A stretch of 64,000 bases of DNA from contig OX246746.1 of the NCBI GenBank assembly GCA_945910005.1, forward strand, positions 39,256,579-39,320,578, read 5' to 3'. Positions within the stretch are counted from its first letter, which is position 1. Each line of letters opens with the position of its first letter. Origin of the DNA: Isoperla grammatica (taxonomy: Eukaryota; Arthropoda; Insecta; Plecoptera; Perlodidae). Shown here piece by piece: positions 40,401 to 51,673 of the stretch. A program made the position numbers and the translations under genes. A model generated the notes under the pieces. It had not been told where the DNA came from and did not search any database. It worked only from the letters and a program-made list of their open reading frames with translations.

Positions 40401-41610
40401 AACGCATGTTTCCTCGCTTGTGACGGTGACTGTACTTGATAAACCCTGCGCTAAGTCAGTGACATGAGAGCAACTACATGCAACATATGAAGACAACGCA
40501 TGTTTCCTCGCTTGTGACGGTGACTGTACTTGATAAACCCTGCGCTAAGTCAGTGACATGAGAGCCACTACATGCAACATATGAAGACAACGCATGTTTC
40601 CTCGCTTGTGATTGTGACTGTACGTGATAAACCCTGCACTAAGTCAGTGACATGAGAGCAACTACATGCAACATATGAAGACAACGAATGTTTCCTCGCT
40701 TGTCACGGTGACTGTACTTGATAAACCCTGCGCTAAGTCAGTGACATGAGAGCAACTACATGCAACATATGAAGACAACGCATGTTTCCTCGCTTGTGAC
40801 GTTGACTGTACTTGATAAACCCTGCGCTAAGTCAGTGACATGAGAGCAACTACATGCAACCTATGAAGACAACGCATGTTTCCTCGCTTGTGAAGGTGAC
40901 TGTACGTGATAAACCCTGCGCTAAGTCAGTGACATAAAGGAACTACATGCAACATATGACAACAGCGCATGTTTTCTCGCTTGTGAAGGTGACTGTACTT
41001 GATAAACCCTGCGCTAAGTCAGTGACATGAGAGCAACTACATGCAACATATGAAGACAACGCATGTTTCCTCGCTTGTGACGGTGACTGTACTTGATAAA
41101 CCCTGCGCTAAGTCAGTGACATGAGAGCAACTACATGCAACATATGAAGACAACGCATGTTTCCTCGCTTGGGAAGGTGACTGTACTTGATAAACCCTGC
41201 GCTAAGTCAGTGACATGAGAGCAACTACATGCAACATATATAGACAACGCATGTTTCCTCACTTGTGACGGTGACTGTACTTGATAAACCCTGCGCTAAG
41301 TCAGTGACATGAGAGCAACTACATGCAACATATGAAGACAACGCAAGTCAGTGACATGAGAGCAACTACATGCAACATATGAAGACAACGCATGTTTCCT
41401 CGCTTATGAAGGTGACTGTACTTGATAAACCCTGCGCTAAGTCAGTGACATGAGAGCAACTACATGCAACATATATGGACAACGCATGTTTCCTCGCTTG
41501 TGACGGTAACTGTACTTGATAAACCCTGCGCTAAGTCAATGACATGAGAGCAACTTCATGCAACATACTAGGACAACGCATGTTTCCTCGCTTGTGAAGG
41601 TGAGTGTACT
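37440..41610 (+). repeat. Composite block: B, C bypassed, C tail, half-monomer joint
   Basis: B signs run to TAATGCAG at 38,888. Near 39,211 a CATATTAGG monomer joins directly to an ATTGTGACTATACG monomer, leaving out the C anchor. Two CCTGCTACGG monomers (39,388 and 39,571), GCACTAAG and GACAACAGCG follow. At 41,344 an out-of-phase joint brings in the approach to the next C block. Length is 4,171 = 44 x 94 + 35, fully explained by +47 (half monomer), two five-base deletions, one base lost near 38,849 and one near 40,937. Confidence 0.85.
41298..41344 (+). other. Half-monomer: out-of-phase recombination joint
   Basis: Two successive AAGTCAGTGAC motifs lie 47 bp apart (41,298 and 41,345) instead of 94. 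The text runs GAAGACAACGCA then AGTCAGTGACATG, so the second half of one monomer and the start of the next are gone. The sequence before matches 51,105-51,147 and that after matches the approach to C near 26,280. The only overlap at the joint is about one base (A), suggesting end joining or replication slippage and not homologous exchange. Confidence 0.85.
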
Positions 41611-44331
41611 TGATATGTCCTGCGCTAAGTCAGTGACATGAGAGCAACTTTATGCACCATATGAAGACAACGCATGTTTCGTCGCTTGTGACGGTGACTG
41701 TACGTAATAAACCCTGCGCTAAGTCAGTGACATGAAAGCAACTACATGCAACATATGAAGACAACGCATGTATCCGAGCTTGTGAAGATGACTGTACTTG
41801 ATAAACCCTGCGCTAAGTCAGTGACATGAGAGCAACTACATGCAACATATGAAGACAACGCATGTTTCCGAGCTTGTGAAGGTGACTGTACTTGATAAAC
41901 CCTGCGCTAAGTCAGTGACATGAGAGCAACTACATGCAACATATGAAGACAACGCATGTTTCCTCGCTTGTGACGGTGACTGTACGTGATAAACCCTGCG
42001 CTAAGTCAGTGACATGAGAGCAACTACATGCAACATATTAGGACAACGCATGTTTCCTCGCTTGTGACGGTGACTGTACTTGATAAACCCTGCGCTAAGT
42101 CAGTGACATGAAAGCAACTACATGCAACATATGAAGACAACGCATGTTTCCTCGCTTGTGAAGGTGACTGTACTTGATAAACCCTGCGCTAAGTCAGTGA
42201 CATGAGAGCAACTACATGCAACATATGAAGACAACGCATGTTTCCTCGCTTGTGACGGTGACTGTACGTGATAAACCCTGCGCTAAGTCAGTGACATGAG
42301 AGCAACTACATGCAACATATTAGGACAACGCATGTTTCCTCGCTTGTGACGGTGACTGTACTTGATAAACCCTGCGCTAAGTCAGTGACATGAGAGCAAC
42401 TACATGCAACATATGAAGACAACGCATGTTTCCTCGCTTGTGATTGTGACTGTACGTGATAAACCCTGCGCTAAGTCAGTGACATGAGAGCCACTACATG
42501 CAACATATGAAGACAACGAATGTTTCCTCGCTTGTGAAGGTGACTGTACTTGATAAACCCTGCGCTAAGTCAGTGACATGAGAGCAACTACATGCAACAT
42601 ATGAAGACAACGCATGTTTCCTCGCTTGTGACGGTGACTGTACTTGATAAACCCTGCGCTAAGTCAGTGACATGAAAGCAACTACATGCAACATATGAAG
42701 ACAACGCATGTTTCCTCGCTTGTGAAGGTGACTGTACTTGATAAACCCTGCGCTAAGTCAGTGACATGAGAGCAACTACATGCAACATATGAAGACAACG
42801 CATGTTTCCTTGCTTGTGACGGTGACTGTACGTGATAAACCCTGCGCTAAGTCAGTGACATGAGAGCAACTACATGCAACATATTAGGACAACGCATGTT
42901 TCCTCGCTTGTGACGGTGACTGTACTTGATAAACCCTGCGCTAAGTCAGTGACATGAGAGCAACTACATGCAACATATGAAGACAACGCATGTTTCCTCG
43001 CTTGTGAAGGTGACTGTACTTGATAAACCCTGCGCTTAGTCAGTGACATGAAAGCCACTACATGCAAAATATGAAGACAACGCATGTTTCCTCGCTTGTG
43101 ACGGTGACTGTACTTGATAAACCCTGCGCTAAGTCAGTGACATGAGAGCAACTACATGCAACATATGAAGACAACGCATGTTTCCTCGCTTGTGACGGTG
43201 ACTGTACTTGATAAACCCTGCGCTAAGTCAGTGACATGAGAGCCACTACATGCAACATATGAAGACAACGCATGTTTCCTCGCTTGTGATTGTGACTGTA
43301 CGTGATAAACCCTGCGCTAAGTCAGTGACTTGAGAGCAACTACATGCAACATATGAAGACAACGAATGTTTCCTCGCTTGTCACGGTGACTGTACTTGAT
43401 AAACCCTGCGCTAAGTCAGTGACATGAGAGCAACTACATGCAACATATGAAGACAACGCATGTTTCCTGCTACGGTGACTGTACTTGATGAACCCTGCGC
43501 TAAGTCAGTGACATGAGAGCAACTACATGCAACCTATAAAGACAACGCATGTTTCCGCGCTTGTGAAGGTGACTGTACGTGATAAACCCTGCGCTAAGTC
43601 AGTGACATGAAAGCAACTACATGCAACATATGACAACAGCGCATGTTTCCTCGCTTGTGACGGTGACTGTACGTGATAAACCCTGCGCTAAGTCAGTGAC
43701 ATGAAAGCAACTACATGCAACATATAAAGACAACGCATGTTTCCTCGCTTGTGAAGGTGACTGTACGTGATAAACCCTGCGCTAGGTCAGTGACATGAAA
43801 GCAACTACATGCAACATATGAAGACAGCGCATGTTTCCTCGCTTTTAAAGGTGACTGTACTTGATAAACCCTGCGCTAAGTCAGTGACATGAGAGCAACT
43901 ACATGCAACATATGAAGACAACGCATGTTTCCTCGCATGTGAAGGTGACTGTACTTGATAAAACCCGCGCTAAGTCAGTGACATGAGAGCAACTACATGC
44001 AACATATGAAGACAACGCATGTTTCCTCGCTTGTGAAGGTGACTGTACTTGATAAACCCTGCGCTAAGTCAGTGACATGAGAGCAACTACATGCAACATA
44101 TGAAGACAACGCATGTTTCCTCGCTTGTGACGGTGACTGTACGTGATAAACCCTGCGCTAAATCAGTGACATAAGAGCAACTACATGCAACATATTAGGA
44201 CAACGCATGTTTCCTCGCTTGTGACGGTGACTGCACTTGATAAAACCTGCGCTAAGTCAGTGACATGAGAGCAACTACATGCAACATATTAGGACAACGC
44301 ATGTTTCCTCGCTTGTGAAGGTGAGTGTACT
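41611..44331 (+). repeat. Higher-order block, class C, four monomers lost (29 monomers)
   Basis: It follows 26,548-29,644 at an offset of 15,063 (CATATTAGG monomer near 42,870, CCTGCTACGG at 43,466). Near 43,645 GACAACAGCG is followed at once by the GTGACGGTGACTGTACGTG monomer, skipping four monomers present at about 28,590-28,970. Length is 2,721 = 29 x 94 - 5, against 33 x 94 - 5 in the full copy. Confidence 0.85.
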
Positions 44332-47244
44332 TGATATGTCCTGCGCTAAGTCAGTTACATGAGAGCAACTTTATGCAACATATGAAGACAACGCATGTTT
44401 CGTCGCTTGTGACGGTGACTGTACGTGATAAACCCTGCGCTAAGTCAGTGACATGAAAGCAACTACATGCAACATATGAAGACAACGCATGTTTCCGAGC
44501 TTGTGAAGGTGACTGTACTTGATAAACCCTGCGCTAAGTCAGTGACATCAGAGCAACTACATGCAACATATGAAGACAACGCATGTTTCCTCGCTTGTGA
44601 CGGTGACTGTACGTGATAAACCCTGCGCTAAGTCAGTGACATGAGAGCAACTACATGCAACATATTAGGACAACGCATGTTTTCTCGCTTGTGACGGTGA
44701 CTGTACTTGATAAACCCTGCGCTAAGTCAGTGACATGAGAGCAACTACATGCAACATATGAAGACAACGCATGTTTCCTCGCTTGTGAAGGTGACTGTAC
44801 TTGATAAACCCTGCGCTAAGTAAGTGACATGAAAGCCACTACATGCAAAATATGAAGACAACGCATGTTTCCTCGCTTGTGACGGTGGCTGTTCTTGATA
44901 AACCCTGCGCTTAGTCAGTGACATGAGAGCAACTACATGCAACATATGAAGACAACGCATGTTTCCTCGCTTGTGACGGTGACTGTACTTGATAAACCCT
45001 GCGCTAAGTCAGTGACATGAGAGCCACTACATGCAACATATGAAGACAACGCATGTTTCCTCGCTTGTGATTGTGACTGTACGTGATAAACCCTGCGCTA
45101 AGTCAGTGACATGAGAGCAACTACATGCAACATATGAAGACAACGAATGTTTCCTCGCTTGTTACGGTGACTGTACTTGATAAACCCTGCGCTAAGTCAG
45201 TGACATGAGAGCAACTACATGCAACATATGAAGACAACGCATGTTTCCTCGCTTGTGACGGTGACTTTACTTGATAAACCCTGCGCTAAGTCAGTGACAT
45301 GAGAGCAACTACATGCAACCTATGAAGACAACGCATGTTTTCTCGCTTGTGAAGGTGACTGTACGTGATAAACCCTGCGCTAAGTCAGTGACATGAAAGC
45401 AACTACATGCAACATATGACGACAGCGCATGTTTCCTCGCTTGTGAAGGTGACTGTACTTGATAAACCCTGCGCTAAGTCAGTAACATGAGAGCAACTAC
45501 ATGCAACATATGAAGACAACGCATGTTTCCTCGCTTGTGACGGTGACTGTACTTGATAAACCCTGCGCTAAGTCAGTGACATGAGAGCAACTACATGCAA
45601 CATATGAAGACAACGCATGTTCCTCGCTTGTGAAGGTGACTGTACTTGATAAACCCTGCGCTAAGTCAGTGACATGAGAGCAACTACATGCAACATATAT
45701 GGACAACGCATGTTTCCTCACTTGTGACGGTGACTGTACTTGATAAACCCTGCGCTAAGTCAGTGACATGAGAGCAACTACATGCAACATATGAAGACAA
45801 CGCATGTTTCCTCGCTTGTGACGGTGACTGTACGTGATAAACCCTGCACAAGGTCAGTGACATGAAAGCAACTACATGCAACATATAAAGACAACGCATG
45901 TATCCGAGCTTGTGAAGGTGACTGTACTTGATAAACCCTGCGCTAAGTCAGTGACATGAGAGCAACTACATGCAACATATGAAGACAACGCATGTTTCCT
46001 TGCTTGTGACGGTGACTGTACTTGATAAACCCTGCGCTAAGTCAGATACATGAGAGCAACTACATGCAACATATGAAGACAACGCATGTTATCTCGCTTG
46101 TGACGGTGACTGTACTTGATAAACCCTGCGCTAAGTCAGATACATGAGAGCAACTACATGCAACATATGAGGACAACGCATGATTTCTCGCTGGTGAAGG
46201 TGACTGTATTTGATAAACCCTGCGCTAAGTCAATGACATGAAAAACACTTCATGCAACATATCAGGACAACGCATGTTTCCTCGCTTGTGAAGGTGACTG
46301 TACTTGATAAACCCTGCGCTAAGTCAGTGACATGAAAAACACTTCATGCAACATATCAGGACAACGCATGTTTTCTCTATTGTGACGGTAACTGTACGTG
46401 ATAAACCCTGCGCTCAGTCAGTGCCATGAAAACCACTTCATGCAACATATCAGGACAACGCATGTTTTCTCTATTGTGACGGTAACTGTACGTGATAAAC
46501 CCTGCGCTAAGTCAGTGCCATGAAAACCACTTCATGCAACATATCAGGACAACGCATGTTTTCTCTATTGTGACGGTAACTGTACGTGATAAACCCTGCG
46601 CTAAGTCAGTGACATGAGAGCAACTACATGCAACATATGAAGACAACGCATGTTTCCTCGCTTGTGACGGTGACTGTACGTGAAAAACCCTGCGCTCAGT
46701 CAGTGACATGAAAGCAATTTCATGCAACTTATTAGGACAAAACATGTTTCCTCGCTTGTGACGGTGACTGTACTTGATAAACCCTGCGCTAAGTCAGTGA
46801 CATGAGAGCAACTACATGCAACATATAAGGACAACGCATGTTTCCTCGCTTGTGACGGTGACTGTACTTGATAAACCCTGCGCTAAGTCAGTGACATGAG
46901 CGCAACTTCATGCAACTTATTAGGACAACGCATGTTTCCTCGCTTGTGAAGGTGACTGTACTTGATAAACCCTGCGCTAAGTCAGTGACATGAGAGCAAC
47001 TACATGCAACATATGAAGACAACGCATGTTTCCTCGCTTGTGACGGTGACTGTACGTGATAAACCCTGCGCTTAATCAGTGACATAAGAGCAACTACATG
47101 CAACATATTAGGACAACGCATGTTTCCTCGCTTGTGACGGTGACTGTACTTGATAAACCCTGCGCTAAGTCAGTGACATGAGAGCAACTACATGAAACAT
47201 ATTAGGACAACGCATGTTTCCTCGCTTGTGAAGGTGAGTGTACT
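44332..47244 (+). repeat. Higher-order block, class A, longest (31 monomers)
   Basis: GTTTCCGAGC, GACATCAG near 44,546, the CATATTAGG monomer near 44,666, TGTTCTTGAT, GCATGTTCCTCG near 45,619, GCACAAGGT at 45,846 (followed by GTATCCGAGC, a private change) and the D cluster at 46,202. Length is 2,913 = 31 x 94 - 1. I take this as the most complete A block in the window. Confidence 0.85.
46202..46577 (+). repeat. D cluster 5: four divergent monomers
   Basis: The first two monomers read GAAAAACACTT where the other clusters read GAAAACCACTT. The same substitution in two neighbouring monomers suggests local gene conversion. Confidence 0.85.
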
Positions 47245-50200
47245 TGATATGTCCTGCGCTAAGTCAGTGACATGAGAGCAACTTTATGCAACATATGACG
47301 ACAACGCATGTTTCGTCGCTTGTGACGGTGACTGTACGTGATAAACCCTGCGCTAAGTCAGTGACATGAAAGCAACTACATGCAACATATGAAGACAACG
47401 CATGTTTCCGTGCTTGTGAAGGTGACTGTACTTGATAAACCCTGCGCTAAGTCAGTGAAATGAGAGCAACTACATGCAACATATGAAGACAACGCATGTT
47501 TCCTCGCTTGTCACGGTGACTGTACATGATAAACCCTGCGCTAAGTCGGTGACATGAGAGCAACTACATGCAACATATTAGGACAACGCATGTTTCGTCG
47601 CTTGTGACGGTGACTGTACTTAATAAACCTTGCGCTAAGTCAGTGACATGAGAGCAACTACATGCAACATATGAAGACAACGCATGTTTCCTCGCTTGTG
47701 ACGGTGACTGTACTTGATAAACCCTGCGCTAAGTCAGTGACATGAGAGCCACTACATGCAACATATGAAGACAACGCATGTTTCCTCGCTTGTGATTGTG
47801 ACTGTACGTGATAAACCCTGCGCTAAGTCAGTGACATGAGAGCAACTACATGCAACATATGAAGACAACGAATGTTTCCTCGCTTGTTACGGTGACTGTA
47901 CTTGATAAACCCTGCGCTAAGTCAGTGACATGAGAGCAACTACATGCAACATATGAAGACAACGCATGTTTCCTCGCTTGTGACGGTGACTTTACTTGAT
48001 AAACCCTGCGCTAAGTCAGTGACATGAGAGCAACTACATGCAACCTATGAAGACAACGCATGTTTCCTCGCTTGTGAAGGTGACTGTACGTGATAAACCC
48101 TGCGCTAAGTCAGTGACATGAAAGCAACTACATGCAACATATGACGACAGCGCATGTTTCCTCGCTTGTGAAGGTGACTGTACTTAAAAAACCCTGCGCC
48201 AAGTCAGTGACATGAGAGCAACTACATGCAACATATGAAGACAACGCGTGTTTTCTCGCTTGTGATGGTGACTGTACTTGAAAAACCCTGCGCTAAGTCA
48301 GTGACATGAGAGCAACTACATGCAACATATGAAGACAACGCATGTTTCCTCGCTTGTGAAGGTGACTGTACTTGATAAACCCTGCGCTAAGTCAGTGACA
48401 TGAGAGCAACTACATGCAACATATGAAGACAACGCATGTTTCCTCGCTTGTGACGGTGACTGTACGTGATAAACCCTGCGCTAAGTCAGTGACATGAGAG
48501 CAACTACATGCAACATATTAGGACAACGCATGTTTCCTCGCTTGTGACGGTGACTGTACTTGATAAACCCTGCGCTAAGTCAGTGACATGAGAGCAACTA
48601 CATGCAACATATGAAGACAACGCATGTTTCCTAGCTTGGGACGGTGATTGTACTTGATAAACTATGCGCTAAGTCAGTGACCTGAGAGCAACTTAATGCA
48701 GCAAATGAAGACACAGCATGTTTCCTCGCTTGTGAAGGTGACTGTACTTGATAAACCCCGCGCAGAGTCAGTGACATGAGAGCAACTACATTCAACATAT
48801 GAAGACAACGCATGTTTCCTCGCTTGTGAAGGTGACTGTACTTGATAAACCCTGCGCTAAGTCAGTGACATGAGAGCAACTTCATGCAACATATGAAGAC
48901 AACGCATGTTTTCTCGCTTGTGACGGTGACTGTACGTGATAAACCCTGCGCTAAGTCAGTGACATGAGAGCAACTACATGCAACATATTAGGACAACGCA
49001 TGTTTCCTCGCTTGTGATTGTGACTATACGTGATAAACCCTGCGCTAAGTCAGTGACATGAGAGCAACTACATGCAACATATGAAGACAACGAATGTTTC
49101 CTTGCTTGTCACGGTGACTGTTCTTGATAAACCCTGCGCTAAGTCAGTGACATGAGAGCAACTACATGCAACATATGAAGACAACGCATGTTTCCTGCTA
49201 CGGTGACTGTACTTGATAAACCCTGCGCTAAGTCAGTGACATGAGAGCAACTTCATGCAACCTATGAAGACAACGCATGTTTCCTCGCTTGTGAAGGTGA
49301 CTGTACTTGATAAACCCTGCGCTAAGTCAGTGACATGAGAGCAACTACATGCAACATATGAAGACAACGCATGTTTCCTGCTACGGTGACTGTACTTGAT
49401 AAACCCTGCGCTAAGTCAGTGACATGAGAGCAACTACATGCAACATATGAAGACAACGCATGCTTCCTCGCTTGTGAAGGTGACTGTACTTGATAAACCC
49501 TGCGCTAAGTCAGTGACATGGGAGCAACTACATGCAACATATATGGACAACGCATGTTTCCTCACTTGTGACGGTGACTGTACTTGATAAACCCTGCGCT
49601 AAGTCAGTGACATGAGAGCAACTACATGCAACATATGAAGAGAACGCATGTTTCCTCGCTTGTGACGGTGACTGTACTTGATAAACCCTGCGCTAAGTCA
49701 GTGACATGAGAGCAACTACATGCAACCTATGAAGACAACGCATGTTTCCTCGCTTGTGAAGGTGACTGTACGTGATAAACCCTGCGCTAAGTCAGTGACA
49801 TGAAAGCAACTACATGCAACATATGAAGACAGCGCATGTTTCCTCGCTTGTGAAGGTGACTGTACTTGATAAACTCTGCGCTAAGTCAGTGACATGAGAG
49901 CAACTACATGCAACATATGAAGACAACGCATGTTTCCTCGCTTGTGACGGTGACTGTACTTGATAAACCCTGCGCTAAGTCAGTGACATGAGAGCAACTA
50001 CATGCAACATATGAAGACAACGCATGTTTCCTCGCTTGTGAAGGTGACTGTACTTGATAAACCCCGCGCTAAGTCAGTGACATGAGAGCAACTACTTGCA
50101 ACATATGAAGACAACGCATGTTTCCTCGCTTGTGAAGGTGACTGTACTTGATAAACCCTGCGCTTAGTCAGTGACATGAAAGCCACTACATGCAAAATAT

Positions 50201-51673
50201 GAAGACAACGCATGTTTCCTCGCTTGTGACGGTGACTGTACTTGATAAACCCTGCGCTAAGTCAGTGACATGAGAGCAACTACATGCAACATATGAAGAC
50301 AACGCATGTTTCCTCGCTTGTGACGGTGACTGTACTTGATAAACCCTGCGCTAAGTCAGTGACATGAGAGCCACTACATGCAACATATGAAGACAACGCA
50401 TGTTTCCTCGCTTGTGATTGTGACTGTACGTGATAAACCCTGCACTAAGTCAGTGACATGAGAGCAACTACATGCAACATATGAAGACAACGAATGTTTC
50501 CTCGCTTGTCACGGTGACTGTACTTGATAAACCCTGCGCTAAGTCAGTGACATGAGAGCAACTACATGCAACATATGAAGACAACGCATGTTTCCTCGCT
50601 TGTGACGTTGACTGTACTTGATAAACCCTGCGCTAAGTCAGTGACATGAGAGCAACTACATGCAACCTATGAAGACAACGCATGTTTCCTCGCTTGTGAA
50701 GGTGACTGTACGTGATAAACCCTGCGCTAAGTCAGTGACATGAAAGCAACTACATGCAACATATGACAACAGCGCATGTTTTCTCGCCTGTGAAGGTGAC
50801 TGTACTTGATAAACCCTGCGCTAAGTCAGTGACATGAGAGCAACTACATGCAACATATGAAGACAACGCATGTTTCCTCGCTTGTGACGGTGACTGTACT
50901 TGATAAACCCTGCGCTAAGTCAGTGACATGAGAGCAACTACATGCAACATATGAAGACAACGCATGTTTCCTCGCTTGGGAAGGTGACTGTACTTGATAA
51001 ACCCTGCGCTAAGTCAGTGACATGAGAGCAACTACATGCAACATATATAGACAACGCATGTTTCCTCACTTGTGACGGTGACTGTACTTGATAAACCCTG
51101 CGCTAAGTCAGTGACATGAGAGCAACTACATGCAACATATGAAGACAACGCATGTTTCCTCGCTTGTGACGGTGACTGTACCTGATAAACCCTGCGCTAA
51201 GTCAGTGACATGAAAGCAACTACATGCAACATATAAAGACAACGCATGTTTCCTCGCTTGTGAAGGTGACTGTACGTGATAAACCCTGCGCTAGGTCAGT
51301 GACATGAAAGCAACTACATGCAACATATGAATGATGATGATTAATGGGGCTTAACGTCGCATGTTTCCTCGCTTTTAAAGGTGACTGTACTTGATAAACC
51401 CTGCGCTAAGTCAGTGACATGAGAGCAACTACATGCAACATATGAAGACAACGCATGTTTCCTCGCTTGTGACGGTGACTGTACGTGATAAACCCTGCGC
51501 TAAATCAGTGACATAAGAGCAACTACATGCAACATTTTAGGACAACGCATGTTTCCTCGCTTGTGACTGTGACTGAACTTGATAAACCCTGCGCTAAGTC
51601 AGTGACATGAGAGCAACTACATGCAACATATTAGGACAACGCATGTTTCCTCGCTTGTGAAGGTAAGTGTACT
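47245..51673 (+). repeat. Composite block: B, C bypassed, C tail with foreign tag (47 monomers)
   Basis: It repeats the 37,440 composite: TAATGCAG at 48,694, bypass near 49,018, CCTGCTACGG at 49,194 and 49,377, GCACTAAG near 50,444 and GACAACAGCG near 50,764. It then continues in phase through the tag at 51,332 to the next A anchor. Length is 4,429 = 47 x 94 + 11, which is two five-base losses plus the 21-bp net gain of the tag. Confidence 0.85.
51332..51358 (+). other. 27-nt foreign tag, copy 3
   Basis: Exactly 30,296 bp after copy 2 and identical to it. It lies in the part of the 47,245 composite that is missing from the 37,440 composite after its half-monomer joint. Confidence 0.8.

Larger units (their letters stand above)
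32576..41340 (+). repeat. Left copy of the duplication at about 9.8 kb offset
   Basis: It matches 42,663-51,147. The offset is 10,087 at first, 9,711 after a four-monomer loss in the right copy, 9,805 after a one-monomer loss in this copy, and 9,806-9,807 from single-base losses here. Landmarks include GCACAAGGT (36,041/45,846), D clusters (36,397/46,202), anchors (37,440/47,245) and TAATGCAG (38,888/48,694). Confidence 0.8.
42663..51147 (+). repeat. Right copy of the duplication at about 9.8 kb offset
   Basis: Partner of 32,576-41,340. It keeps the monomer lost at 34.9 kb (CATATTAGGACAACGC near 44,666) but has lost four monomers near 43,645. Past 51,147 it runs on in phase to the foreign tag and an A block, whereas the left copy breaks at 41,344, so this copy shows the older continuation. 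Confidence 0.8.
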
